This document shows positions 1 to 7,831 of a stretch of 64,000 bases of DNA, one piece after another. The notes beneath the pieces were generated by a model. It was not told where the DNA came from, ran no database searches, and was given only the letters and a program-made list of their open reading frames with translations. The stretch lies in contig DIBY01000011.1 in the NCBI GenBank assembly GCA_002415135.1, forward strand, positions 49,291 to 113,290, written 5' to 3'. A program made the position numbers and the translations under genes. Numbering within the stretch: position 1 is the first letter of the stretch; the number at the start of each line of letters is the position of its first letter. Source of the stretch: Flavobacteriales bacterium UBA5040. Lineage in GTDB: Bacteria > Bacteroidota > Bacteroidia > Flavobacteriales > Weeksellaceae.

Positions 1-1
1 A

Positions 2-472
2 ATCCAATCGACACCTGGAATTATCGATGTCAAAAACAATAGTACTTTGATGGTTGAAGTCTATAACAACCTGAACAATATTTTAAAATGGATCTTAGGA
101 TTTTCAGTCTTGTTTTTGATCTTAGCAATTGTCTTAATTAACAACTCTATTCGATTAAAAATATTCTCTAAAAGATTCATTATCAAAACAATGCAATTGG
201 TTGGAGCCAAACGTCGATTTATCTTGAAGCCGTTTATTAAAGAAGCAATCATCCTTGGAGTGATCGGTGCTTTGATCGGTTTAGCAGTCTTATTCGGTGC
301 GTGGTATTATTTCATTACCCAGATCGGAACTCCGTTTGCACAGGACAATAATCAGTTGATAATTTTAGTGGTTGGTATTTTCTTACTGGGAGTTTTTATC
401 ACCGTTTTCTCCACCATTTTCGCAACATGGAGATTCCTGAGATCGAATGTTGATGATCTTTATTATTCTTAA
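2..472 (+). CDS. ftsX: Cell-division ABC transporter permease FtsX (C-terminal part)
   Basis: The 5' end lies outside the window; the frame is already open at base 2. FtsX is the inner-membrane partner of FtsE and couples the divisome to cell-wall hydrolases. The visible 156 residues hold the end of the periplasmic domain, a membrane segment (WILGFSVLFLILAIVLI), the basic cytoplasmic loop with KTMQLVGAKRRFI, which is typical of FtsX, and two further membrane segments, matching the C-terminal three helices of the family. The stop is one base before the DUF3098 start, an ftsX-DUF3098-uppP order I associate with flavobacteria. The first ATG in the window is not the true start. Confidence 0.9.
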   Translation: MQSTPGIIDVKNNSTLMVEVYNNLNNILKWILGFSVLFLILAIVLINNSIRLKIFSKRFIIKTMQLVGAKRRFILKPFIKEAIILGVIGALIGLAVLFGAWYYFITQIGTPFAQDNNQLIILVVGIFLLGVFITVFSTIFATWRFLRSNVDDLYYS

Positions 473-473
473 A

Positions 474-776
474 ATGAGCAAAAAACATAAACAATTCTCG
501 GCGGACAGTATTGGTCAACCCGTAGAAGTTTCAGAAAATAACCCTTTCTATTTCGGCAAAGAAAATTACAGACTCATGTTAATTGGATTGGCGTTAATAG
601 TCGTTGGTTTTCTATTAATGATGGGCGCTGATGCGAATACCGTTGATGGAAAATACGATCCTAATGTTTGGAACGAAGGTATTTTCTCCATCCGAAGAAT
701 CCGAATTGCACCGATGTTGGTCATTGCCGGTTTCGCTGTAGAAGTGTACGCCATCTTAAAACGGAAAAAGAACTAA
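474..776 (+). CDS. DUF3098 family small membrane protein
   Basis: A 100-residue protein with two predicted membrane helices (about residues 34-52 and 75-94), between which lies a short loop containing a WNEGIFS-like stretch. The hydrophilic N-terminus contains NPFYFGKENY, typical of DUF3098. Function is unknown; the family is Bacteroidota-specific as far as I know and is usually encoded directly after ftsX. I chose the ATG one base after the ftsX stop instead of a start nine codons upstream, because the upstream start would overlap ftsX coding sequence. The gene probably shares the ftsX transcript and may have an envelope or division role; that role is inference from position only. Confidence 0.85.
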   Translation: MSKKHKQFSADSIGQPVEVSENNPFYFGKENYRLMLIGLALIVVGFLLMMGADANTVDGKYDPNVWNEGIFSIRRIRIAPMLVIAGFAVEVYAILKRKKN

Positions 777-798
777 TTTATATTTCTAAAGCATATCA

Positions 799-836
799 CT
801 TTGTCAAAGTTTCGCAACTTTGACAAAGTTGTTTTT
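799..836 (+). terminator. Hairpin with T-tract, likely terminator of ftsX-DUF3098
   Basis: A perfect 13-bp inverted repeat (CTTTGTCAAAGTT at 799-811 and its complement at 816-828) with a 4-base TCGC loop, followed by TTGTTTTT. It sits 22 bases after the DUF3098 stop. It is AT-rich but very regular, so it may be a dispersed palindromic repeat recruited as a terminator. Confidence 0.6.
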
Positions 837-848
837 AATAATCATGTC

Positions 849-875
849 ACTCTTAGCCTGTCGAAGAGTTTTTTT
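849..875 (+). terminator. Second hairpin with T-tract containing an AGCCTGTCGAAG core
   Basis: ACTCTT (849-854) pairs with AAGAGT (864-869) and is followed by seven Ts. The loop reads AGCCTGTCG. It lies only 14 bases before the uppP ATG, so it may act as an attenuator or be part of a dispersed repeat instead of a simple terminator. Confidence 0.4.
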
Positions 876-888
876 AATACCAAAATAA

Positions 889-1707
889 ATGGATTTATTC
901 AAAGCAATCATCATTGCGATCATCGAAGGACTTACCGAATTTCTTCCTATTTCTTCCACGGCACACATGGGTTTCATTGCGAACCTAATGGGCATGGAAG
1001 AAACAGAATTTCTAAAAATGTTTCAGGTATCGATTCAGTTCGGAGCAATTTTAGCCGTGGTTGCAGCTTACTGGAAAAAGTTTTTTGATTTCCAAAACCT
1101 TAAATTTTATTACAAACTGGCGTTCGCAGTTCTTCCAGCTTTAGGATTGGGGTTTTTATTTGATGATAAAATAGAAGCGCTTCTTGGGAACCAGGTTGCT
1201 ATTTCTGCAATGTTGGTGTTAGGTGGAGTCGTTTTATTATTCGCAGATTCATGGTTTAAAAATCCAAAAATCGATGACGAAAAAGACATGTCGATCAAGA
1301 AAGCTGTGATCATTGGTTTTTGGCAATGTCTGGCGATGATGCCAGGAACGAGTAGGAGTGCCGCTTCAATTATCGGTGGTATGACGCAAGGATTAACTCG
1401 AAAAGCCGCCGCAGAATTTTCATTTTTCTTAGCCGTTCCAACGATGTTGGCCGTGACTGTTTATTCTATTTTTGTCAAAACCTGGGGAAAAACAACACCC
1501 AATCCGATGAAAGGTTACGAGATGATTCTTTCGTCTTCCGATAATATTATCGCCTTTGTTGTAGGTAATGTGGTCGCGTTTATTGTTGCCTTGATTGCCA
1601 TAAAATCGTTCATTGGATTACTCAATAAATACGGATTTAAACCTTGGGGTTGGTACCGAATTATCGTGGGAATCGTCTTGTTGATTTATTTTACACAGTT
1701 TCAATAA
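889..1707 (+). CDS. uppP: Undecaprenyl-diphosphatase UppP (BacA family)
   Basis: Integral membrane enzyme that dephosphorylates undecaprenyl diphosphate to recycle the lipid carrier for peptidoglycan and other glycans. At 272 residues it has normal BacA/UppP length. Both signature regions are present: EGLTEFLPISSTAH at residues 13-26 (glutamate-rich plus SST) and PGTSRSA at 152-158 with the catalytic-region arginine. The remainder is a series of hydrophobic helices. The ATG follows two hairpins; no strong Shine-Dalgarno is seen, which is usual in Bacteroidota. It lies between ftsX-DUF3098 and truB, all on the same strand, though the hairpins suggest separate expression. Confidence 0.95.
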   Translation: MDLFKAIIIAIIEGLTEFLPISSTAHMGFIANLMGMEETEFLKMFQVSIQFGAILAVVAAYWKKFFDFQNLKFYYKLAFAVLPALGLGFLFDDKIEALLGNQVAISAMLVLGGVVLLFADSWFKNPKIDDEKDMSIKKAVIIGFWQCLAMMPGTSRSAASIIGGMTQGLTRKAAAEFSFFLAVPTMLAVTVYSIFVKTWGKTTPNPMKGYEMILSSSDNIIAFVVGNVVAFIVALIAIKSFIGLLNKYGFKPWGWYRIIVGIVLLIYFTQFQ

Positions 1708-1791
1708 TCTTATTTAGGCAGACATTTGACCTGGTCGAAGGCCTATTTATTATTTTTTTTATGGCAGACATTTCCGTCCTTCGTTCCCGCT

Positions 1792-1820
1792 TTTTTGCCT
1801 TCACTTCGTTGCGGCAAAAA
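1792..1820. terminator. Hairpin in the uppP-truB spacer
   Basis: TTTTTGCC (1792-1799) and GGCAAAAA (1813-1820) form an 8-bp stem that would give a T-tract on either strand. The surrounding 1708-1877 spacer is GC-richer and unlike its flanks, including a stretch ending CAGGTCGGGCTGCAAACC, which suggests a dispersed non-coding repeat. Confidence 0.45.
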
Positions 1821-1877
1821 GAGCTCCACTCAGGTCGGGCTGCAAACCAGAACTTTTCACCAATTTAGTTTTTAAAA

Positions 1878-2588
1878 ATGACCGATACCGATTTCTTAGA
1901 AGGCCAAATAATACTCCTCGACAAACCTCTGGATTGGACAAGTTTTCAAGCGGTTAATAAGCTTAAATTCAAACTCAAAAAAGAATTTAATCTACCCAAG
2001 AAATTCAAGATCGGACACGCCGGAACTTTAGATCCGCGAGCCACAGGATTACTCATTGTCTGCACCGGAAAATTCACCAAGATCATTCCTGAAATCCAGG
2101 ATGCACCCAAAGAATATTTCACCGAAATAAAAATCGGAGTTCAAACAGAATCTTACGACACCGAAAAACCAGAAATACTTCAACAGGATATTTCACATAT
2201 AACTGAGGAACAGATCAGGGGAACTTTAGAAAAATTTCTCGGTGAGATCGATCAGAAACCGCCCATTTTTTCGGCTATTAAAATTGAAGGAAACCGCGCT
2301 TATGATTTAGCCAGAGCTGGAAAAGAAGTAGAAATGAAATCCAGGAAAACCACCATTAATTATATCAGTGGTATTGAAATTGAATTACCATTCGTTCGAT
2401 TTACCGTCGGCTGTTCCAAAGGAACTTATATTAGAAGTTTGGCCCACGATATCGGTCAGGATTTAGGTGTTGGTGCCTATTTAACCAATCTTCGCAGAAC
2501 AAAAATCGGAGACTATAAAATCGAGAATGGAAGTTCAGAATATTTAGAAAATGAGTACAGTTTTGAAAACTTTAATAAAGAGTCTTAA
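1878..2588 (+). CDS. truB: tRNA pseudouridine(55) synthase TruB
   Basis: Isomerises U55 in the T-arm of tRNAs. The 236-residue protein carries the TruB motif GHAGTLDPRATGLL at residues 46-59, with Asp52 the expected catalytic aspartate, and the later GCSKGTYIRSLAHDIG motif that contacts the target base. Length fits short TruB forms lacking a long PUA domain. The start is the only in-frame ATG before the conserved ILLDKPLDWTSF segment. It is downstream of uppP, with an anomalous spacer between them, and is one of three pseudouridine synthases in the window (with the RluF-type and RluB-type enzymes). Confidence 0.95.
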   Translation: MTDTDFLEGQIILLDKPLDWTSFQAVNKLKFKLKKEFNLPKKFKIGHAGTLDPRATGLLIVCTGKFTKIIPEIQDAPKEYFTEIKIGVQTESYDTEKPEILQQDISHITEEQIRGTLEKFLGEIDQKPPIFSAIKIEGNRAYDLARAGKEVEMKSRKTTINYISGIEIELPFVRFTVGCSKGTYIRSLAHDIGQDLGVGAYLTNLRRTKIGDYKIENGSSEYLENEYSFENFNKES

Positions 2589-2753
2589 CCACAAAAGTTA
2601 AATCTTTAATTAAGCAAATTAAAAGATCAAAAAGATAATAAAAATTTTAATTTCCGAAGTAAATCTTATTGGACTTAACTTCTTAATTCTCATCTTAATG
2701 GTTAAAGGTTCAATAGTGTAATTTGTGAAAACATTTGTGCAATTAGTGTTTAA
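2585..2753. repeat. Candidate MITE-like non-coding element
   Basis: The truB-OMP spacer is bounded by imperfect terminal inverted repeats: TTAACCACAAA at 2585-2595 and TTAGTGTTTAA at 2743-2753 (9 of 11 positions match after complementing). Between them are AT-rich runs and no ORF. The sequence style (CACAAAAG ... TTTGTGAAAACATTTGTG) resembles dispersed repeats seen in related genomes, from memory. Only one clear copy is in this window. Confidence 0.35.
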
Positions 2754-2785
2754 CTTTACAATCTTAAAATACAGAATTTCGATAA

Positions 2786-3364
2786 ATGAAAAAATTATCC
2801 ACACTGCTTTTATTGGTTTCTATTTTTGGATTTAGCCAAACGGAGAAAAAGCCGATTCAAGGTTTTTATTTCAGTCCCGAAGTGAGCGCAGGATTTAATT
2901 TATCGAATATCATTACGAGCAATAGAGACGAACGAAACAATGTAGAAAATCAATATACGATCTATCCGAACGATTTTTCGTACGGAATTTCAGCGGTAGC
3001 AGGATTTAATTTCATTCCGAATCTATCTTTAGGCGGAGGAATAAAATATACTTACACTACCGATAATTTTCATGTTTTGTACGGAATTATTCAACCAAAA
3101 ATACTGTTCAATGTAGGTGATGGAGAACCGGTTTTTATTGATTTAACGTATGGGTTTCAACTGAATAAATCGGTCGTTGACAATGCAGATTTGTATGGGA
3201 TAAAAGTGGGAAAATTGGTTTCTCACAGCAAACGATTAAGCCAGCAAGGCGGCTTTTATTTGGAAGGTCAACAATTAGGAAATACCGGAGTTACCTTTGT
3301 GGGTATATTTTACGGCCTAACGATCTTCAGTAACAAAAATTATAATGAGTATGGAAAAGACTAG
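2786..3364 (+). CDS. Small outer-membrane beta-barrel protein (hypothetical)
   Basis: A 192-residue protein with a clear signal peptide (MKKLSTLLLLVSIFGFSQ) followed by alternating hydrophobic/polar strands such as GFYFSPEVSAGFNLSN and LSLGGGIKYTYTTDNFHV, as in outer-membrane beta-barrels of the OmpX/opacity-porin kind. The last residues overlap the rluF start by 20 bases, so the two are probably co-transcribed and translationally coupled. No enzymatic motif is visible and I cannot assign a specific role. Glycine-aromatic pairs near strand ends fit a barrel; topology prediction would confirm it. Confidence 0.7.
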   Translation: MKKLSTLLLLVSIFGFSQTEKKPIQGFYFSPEVSAGFNLSNIITSNRDERNNVENQYTIYPNDFSYGISAVAGFNFIPNLSLGGGIKYTYTTDNFHVLYGIIQPKILFNVGDGEPVFIDLTYGFQLNKSVVDNADLYGIKVGKLVSHSKRLSQQGGFYLEGQQLGNTGVTFVGIFYGLTIFSNKNYNEYGKD

Positions 3365-4073
3365 AATAAATAAATATCTTTCTGAAGTTGGATTCTGTTC
3401 ACGTCGTGAAGCAGACCGAATGTTAGAACAGGGCAGAATTACCATCAATGGCGCAGTTCCGGAAATGGGAACTAAAGTTTCTGATGAAGACGAGATTTTC
3501 GTAGATGGAGTTTCCATTAAAAAAACAGAAGAAAAACCAGTTTATATTGCTTTGAACAAGCCGGTCGGAATTGTCTGTACGACCGATACCAAAAGAGAAA
3601 GAGATAATATTATCGAATTCGTGAATCATCCGAAAAGGATTTTCCCGATCGGTAGATTAGATAAGCCGAGTGAAGGATTAATTCTGCTGACCAATGATGG
3701 TGATATTGTGAATAAAATTCTTCGATCAAGAAACAATCACGGAAAAGAATATATCGTACGAGTTGATCATCCGATCACGCCAAAATTTCTAATGCAAATG
3801 CGAGGCGGAATTCCCATTTTAGATACCGTGACCAACAAATGTGAAGTCGAGCAGATCGACAATTTATCGTTTCGAATTGTTCTTACGCAAGGCTTAAACC
3901 GCCAAATTCGCCGCATGTGTGAATTTTGCGGTTATGAAGTGAAGAAGCTGAAAAGAATCCGCGTTCTCAATATTAAACTCGATCTTCCGATTGGGAAATG
4001 GCGGGATTTAACGGAGGCGGAACTTACAGAACTACATCAACTATTAGACGATTCTGCTAAAACGGTTGAGTAG
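3345..4073 (+). CDS. rluF: 23S rRNA pseudouridine(2604) synthase RluF-type
   Basis: RsuA/RluB/E/F-family pseudouridine synthase of 242 residues. An S4 RNA-binding domain occupies about residues 7-65 (RINKYLSEVGFCSRREADR), followed by the catalytic domain with GRLDKPSEGL, Asp106 being the nucleophile. The order NKPVGIV, FVNHPKRIFPIGRLDK, ILDTVTNKCEV and GLNRQIRRMCE matches E. coli RluF more closely than RluB or RsuA, so the substrate is probably U2604 of 23S rRNA. The ATG overlaps the upstream gene by 20 bases; an alternative ATG two codons later would overlap by 14. The 3' end overlaps the convergent M48 protease gene by 37 bases. Confidence 0.88.
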   Translation: MSMEKTRINKYLSEVGFCSRREADRMLEQGRITINGAVPEMGTKVSDEDEIFVDGVSIKKTEEKPVYIALNKPVGIVCTTDTKRERDNIIEFVNHPKRIFPIGRLDKPSEGLILLTNDGDIVNKILRSRNNHGKEYIVRVDHPITPKFLMQMRGGIPILDTVTNKCEVEQIDNLSFRIVLTQGLNRQIRRMCEFCGYEVKKLKRIRVLNIKLDLPIGKWRDLTEAELTELHQLLDDSAKTVE

Positions 4074-6136
4074 TTTTTTTCTCCCAATAAATTTTTAAAA
4101 AGATCTGCTTCATGATCAAGCAGGTCTTTTTTTGTATCGTAAAAATGACTTGAAAGTGTTTCAGTGAACTTATCGAAAACATCAGAGAGCATCTGTAATT
4201 CACTATCAATATACCGGTCGAACTCGAAATATTTATTTTTAGAATCAATGTAGGTCTGGAATAAAGTGAAGTCTTCAGCCTTCATGGCTGTTTTAAATTC
4301 ACTCTTATAAAGAAATTCGGTCAGCATTTCCTTAAAATCTTTTTCGTGTTCAATCAATTCAAATCTCTTCTTTCTAATTTCTTCAACAGGTAACGTCATA
4401 CTCATAAACGAAACGAATGGAAGAAACTCTTGGAATGCAGCTGAGTATTTTTCAAATGATTCTTCGGTTGTGATGTAGTTTTTTATCCTCCCGTTCAAAA
4501 TATTTCTAGTTTCATTATCTGTTTTAGAAGCAAGGAAATGCAAGAAATGAAGGTCGTTTTCTTCAATTTCTGCGTTAAGAACTTCCAAACGTTGTTCTGC
4601 GATAAGTTTCACTTTGCCAGCTTCATTTGTAAAATATTTTTTACCATCATATTCAAAGGTCTTGATTTGATACTGTTTTAGTTTGATGGCTTCCAAAATC
4701 TCTATCTCGCTTTCGACGGTTGCTTTTTCAAAAACTAAATTCACTTGGTCATCGTTGAAAAAATCAGCCGCACTTGAATGGTCAGCAAGTGTTTTTAGAT
4801 CATCTAAAGAAATTAAAGGTGGATTTTTTTGATTGTAGTAAGAATTAAAAACTTCCGGGAATTTATATTTGGTTTCTTCCAACTCAAACTTCTCAAGGAA
4901 ATGAACGCTCGAAATAAAATGGTCGCCGTTTCTGATATCGTTTGCTGACAGAAGTTTATTGGTTAAAGTTTCCTCATATTGATCAAGATGTTTTAAAATG
5001 CTTGTAGCCAAACGATGATCGATGTTTTCCGAAGGAATATTAAGCTTTTGAATCTTTTCAATTCTTTGTTGCATGGTTGGGTGCGAAGCCCATTGATCTT
5101 CGATAATGAGTTTGGTATTATTGTATCGGTTCAAATCATCCAGATCGATCTTTGGCAATCCGTTGACGATTGGATGCCTGAATTCTCCTGCATAGAAATG
5201 CATTAATGAAGCTTGGTTTTCGAAAATATTTTTGGTGTTGTACTTGTCGGGATGGTTTCGGTAGAAATTAACGGAATTGCTGAGGGCCATTTCCGACAGA
5301 TCTAAGCGTAATAATGCACTACTTTTCACTTCTGTTCCTACAACCGTGGTGGCAATTGCATCAGCATGAAACTCCATTTGTCTGCTGAGTGACATATGCT
5401 TTTTATAAAGAAACTCGTAGGTTTTCTGTAGGATCCATTTAATCCCGGTAATAATCAAAAACGAGAATTTAGCGAAAAGAAAAATAAGTGCGTGGGTATT
5501 GGCGAACTTATTCAGGATATCATTGAAACCTTCATTGTCATACAGAGTGCTGTGAATGATTTTATTCGCCTGATTCACATAACTTCCAACCTTCATGCTT
5601 CGTTGCGAGAAATGACCGAATTCATGCGCTAAAATTGCTTTTAGTTCACTTACATTCGTAGAATTGATTAAGCCTAACCCAATCGTAAGGTTTTTCTTGA
5701 TCGGTAAGATCATACTCCAGAACGCCGAATTATAAGAAACGAAAGCATTGACGTCAGGCGATAAAAACACCTTTTTAGGTTTCTGCGTGCCGACATCTTC
5801 TACCACTTCATCAATTAATTGAAACAATTCGGGCTCATGTTGGCGATTGATCTCGATCATCGAATTGTTGTCATCTTTAAAGGAAGAGAAAATAAACTTC
5901 ACCAAAAAGATGAAAATAAATATACCGATACTAAATATCCCGGCACCGATAACTACGGTCCAGTACGTGAATTTGAAGGTAATGATTTGGTAAGCAAAAT
6001 AACCGAGAACAATTATTAAGGCTACAGAAAGCAGAATTAAAATAGAGTAAACAAGAAAAAATAAAAGGATTAAAAAAACAGAGTTGGTCACTTCTTTTTT
6101 ATATTCTCTGGAAATAGAAGGTAGAGTTTTTGCCAT
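4037..6136 (-). CDS. M48 family zinc metallopeptidase, membrane-bound
   Basis: A 699-residue membrane protease of the HtpX/Ste24 type. Two hydrophobic segments lie near residues 20-50 and 58-84, then a cytoplasmic or periplasmic catalytic domain with HEFGH at 171-175 (zinc ligands His171, His175 and catalytic Glu172) and EFHAD at 255-259 supplying the third ligand Glu255. A further hydrophobic stretch (LIFLFAKFSFLIITGIKWIL) lies between the two. The C-terminal 350 residues have no motif I recognise and make it much longer than HtpX (about 290). It is one base downstream of the HD hydrolase gene, so the two form an operon. Likely role: membrane-protein quality control, by family inference. Confidence 0.88.
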   Translation of the reverse strand: MAKTLPSISREYKKEVTNSVFLILLFFLVYSILILLSVALIIVLGYFAYQIITFKFTYWTVVIGAGIFSIGIFIFIFLVKFIFSSFKDDNNSMIEINRQHEPELFQLIDEVVEDVGTQKPKKVFLSPDVNAFVSYNSAFWSMILPIKKNLTIGLGLINSTNVSELKAILAHEFGHFSQRSMKVGSYVNQANKIIHSTLYDNEGFNDILNKFANTHALIFLFAKFSFLIITGIKWILQKTYEFLYKKHMSLSRQMEFHADAIATTVVGTEVKSSALLRLDLSEMALSNSVNFYRNHPDKYNTKNIFENQASLMHFYAGEFRHPIVNGLPKIDLDDLNRYNNTKLIIEDQWASHPTMQQRIEKIQKLNIPSENIDHRLATSILKHLDQYEETLTNKLLSANDIRNGDHFISSVHFLEKFELEETKYKFPEVFNSYYNQKNPPLISLDDLKTLADHSSAADFFNDDQVNLVFEKATVESEIEILEAIKLKQYQIKTFEYDGKKYFTNEAGKVKLIAEQRLEVLNAEIEENDLHFLHFLASKTDNETRNILNGRIKNYITTEESFEKYSAAFQEFLPFVSFMSMTLPVEEIRKKRFELIEHEKDFKEMLTEFLYKSEFKTAMKAEDFTLFQTYIDSKNKYFEFDRYIDSELQMLSDVFDKFTETLSSHFYDTKKDLLDHEADLFKNLLGEKNYSTVLAESSNS
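4101..4133 (+). terminator. rluF terminator located inside the convergent M48 gene
   Basis: AGATCTGCTT (4101-4110), a 7-base loop, AAGCAGGTCT (4118-4127, one wobble) and six Ts. It begins 27 bases after the rluF stop and lies wholly within the 3' coding part of the M48 gene on the other strand. Confidence 0.6.
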
Positions 6137-6137
6137 A

Positions 6138-6581
6138 TTAATATTTTTCTTTTAAATAAAGATAAGCCGTCAGATATTTGTTGAGTCTTTTCATATCCCG
6201 TTCCGTCATTGTTTGTGTAAATCTCGTCAGATTCATATTGTCCTGAAGATCATTTAATTTTACCGAAACCGCTAATGAAGATTGTTCGGTTTGTTTTATA
6301 AATTCAGTGTAATCAACATTTACCGGAGTTTTAGTAAGACATTTGATCGCGAAAATCACTTCCGCCGAAAAGCCTTCTTCTACCAATGTTTCATAGGTGA
6401 TTTCGGGACAGTCTTCAATCACATCGTGTAAGACTCCCACCATTTTTTCATCATAGGTTTTTCCGGCATTCATCACGCGCATCACGTGACCGATGTACGG
6501 CGTACCAAATTTATCAGTTTGTCCCTTGTGCGCCTTTTGTGCGATTTTAATGGCTTTGTTGAGTAATTCTTCTTTCGTCAT
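6138..6581 (-). CDS. HD-domain phosphohydrolase (small RelA/SpoT-hydrolase-like)
   Basis: A 147-residue stand-alone HD protein. His32 (YIGHV), His52-Asp53 in LHDVIED, and the later KLNDLQDNMN (with a distal Asp) give the metal-binding HD signature H...HD...D of the ppGpp-hydrolase-like family; Glu56-Asp57 match the ED dyad seen in SpoT/MESH1-type hydrolases. No synthetase, TGS or ACT domain follows, so it resembles small alarmone hydrolases or related nucleotide phosphohydrolases. Its stop is one base from the ATG of the M48 gene. Substrate is not certain from sequence; ppGpp or another nucleotide are possible. Confidence 0.8.
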   Translation of the reverse strand: MTKEELLNKAIKIAQKAHKGQTDKFGTPYIGHVMRVMNAGKTYDEKMVGVLHDVIEDCPEITYETLVEEGFSAEVIFAIKCLTKTPVNVDYTEFIKQTEQSSLAVSVKLNDLQDNMNLTRFTQTMTERDMKRLNKYLTAYLYLKEKY

Positions 6582-6878
6582 TTTTAGGATAATTAAAGGA
6601 GATAATTAAAGTGAAATATAAGATGATTTTTTGAATTAGGATTAATAGATTCACTTCAATTTTAAGAAAAATTGGAAGGTTTTGATAACAGTTTCACTTT
6701 TTTATTCAATTCTTCCAAAAGTTCTAATTGCTTTTGCTGAATATCGCATAAATGTTTATACTGATCGATTACTGACAGATCAACTTTCTCGTGAAGATTT
6801 CTAATTTCAATCTCGGATTTTAGGTTGATCATATAATCGTTGATGGATCTTTTTCGGTCTTTCACTTCCTTTCGATTT

Positions 6879-7064
6879 TGACTCATCATAATGATGGGTG
6901 CCTGGATTGCGGCAATACACGACAGAATTAAATTCAATAAAATGTAAGGATAAGGATCGAAACTTTTGTTATGCATCACTTGAGTGTTGTACAGGATCCA
7001 AATCATCAGAATAACGCCAAAAATAATAATGAATTTCCAGCTGCCGCCAAACTGTGCGACTTTA
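6879..7064. repeat. Tandem repeat copy A in the DUF1003 gene
   Basis: Pairs with 7066-7251 at a constant offset of 187 bases with no indel. I count 15 substitutions in 186 positions; translated on the minus strand only one changes an amino acid (Ile versus Leu in the M[I/L]WILYN segment). Confidence 0.85.
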
Positions 7065-7065
7065 C

Positions 7066-7251
7066 TGACTCATCATAATAATCGGTGCTTGAATTGCGGC
7101 GATACACGACAGAATTAAATTTAATAAAATGTAAGGATAAGGATCGAAACTTTTATTATGCATCACTTGCGTGTTATAGAGGATCCAAAGCATCAGAATA
7201 ACACCAAAAATTATAATAAATTTCCAGCTGCCGCCAAACTGGGCGACTTTA
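7066..7251. repeat. Tandem repeat copy B in the DUF1003 gene
   Basis: Partner of 6879-7064, about 92% identical by direct alignment, separated from it by a single base (7065). This copy is in frame with the N-terminal part of the gene. Confidence 0.85.
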
Positions 7252-7412
7252 TCAGATAGTTTTTCGCCGTAGCTCCGTTCTTCCTCAGTGTCCTGAATGG
7301 TCGTCGTAATAAGGGTTTCCTCGGCTAATGCTTTTTCAATGATCTCGTGCATTTTTCCAAGTTGCTCATTTTCACTTTTCAGAAGATCCAGAACATATTT
7401 TTTATTTTTCAT

Positions 7413-7831
7413 AATTGAGATTTCTAAGAAGTTACAATGCAAAATGGGACGACATTTCTTTTCTTTCACTTCTAAAAAAAACGAAAGCCAGAAAGAGAAT
7501 TAAGACCGCCAGAATCTCCTGCCATCTGATTTTAGCAAAAGTTTTCCGGAAGAAAATATAAAATTTAGTTATCATCAATGTGGTTTCGATATTTTTATTC
7601 TGATCAAAGATAATTCAGATTTGAATTTTATTTCTTCTTTAAAAATTTTATTTCGATGATTTTTTTAAATGTAATCGACTGTTAATAAATGCCTTTATCT
7701 ATTTTAAAGGAATTAAAGTTAAATTGAAAAGAATTATAAATTAGTGTTTGAAGTATTTTAAAGGTTGTCAATTATTTGTAACTGTTTTAATATTTAGTTT
7801 TATTAATTTTACGGATGTTATTTTTATCATT
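7413..7831. other. Non-coding spacer between divergent DUF1003 and 7832 genes
   Basis: 419 bases, AT-rich. A minus-strand TATCTTTG (7612-7605) fits the Bacteroidota -7 element and could drive the DUF1003 gene from about 190 bases upstream. I see no ORF, hairpin or repeat of note otherwise. Confidence 0.4.
7605..7612 (-). promoter_or_regulatory. Possible -7 element for the DUF1003 gene
   Basis: TATCTTTG on the minus strand matches TAnnTTTG. No convincing TTG at about 20 bases upstream, so this is a weak call. Confidence 0.35.

Larger units (their letters stand above)
6662..7412 (-). pseudogene. DUF1003 membrane protein gene disrupted by an internal tandem duplication
   Basis: Read from 7412, the gene encodes a normal DUF1003 N-terminus (MKNKKYVLDLL...) and both membrane helices up to PIIMMSQ, then hits TAA at 7062-7064. 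Directly after, the same helix-helix segment appears again in another frame (MIWILYNTQVMHNKSFDPYP...), followed by the conserved DUF1003 C-terminal part NRKEVKDRK...NLKSEIEIRNLHEK. The repeat unit is 187 bp, not a multiple of three, which explains the frameshift. Without the duplication the product would be about 180 residues, typical of the family. The function of DUF1003 proteins is unknown. Either half may still be translated: the upstream ORF is 115 residues from this start, the downstream one 114. Confidence 0.85.

Noticed and set aside
801..1088. 95-codon plus-strand frame across the hairpins and into uppP
   Set aside because: It overlaps the well-supported uppP gene in another frame and starts within the inverted repeat; the translation has no protein-like features.
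1644..1868. 74-codon frame spanning the uppP end and the spacer
   Set aside because: Starts inside uppP and runs through the anomalous repeat-like spacer; the translation RSRFFAFTSLRQKELHSGRA looks like translated repeat, not a gene.
4101..4133. Hairpin considered as a regulatory element of the M48 protease
   Set aside because: It is at the very 3' end of that gene and its T-tract orientation fits rluF termination.
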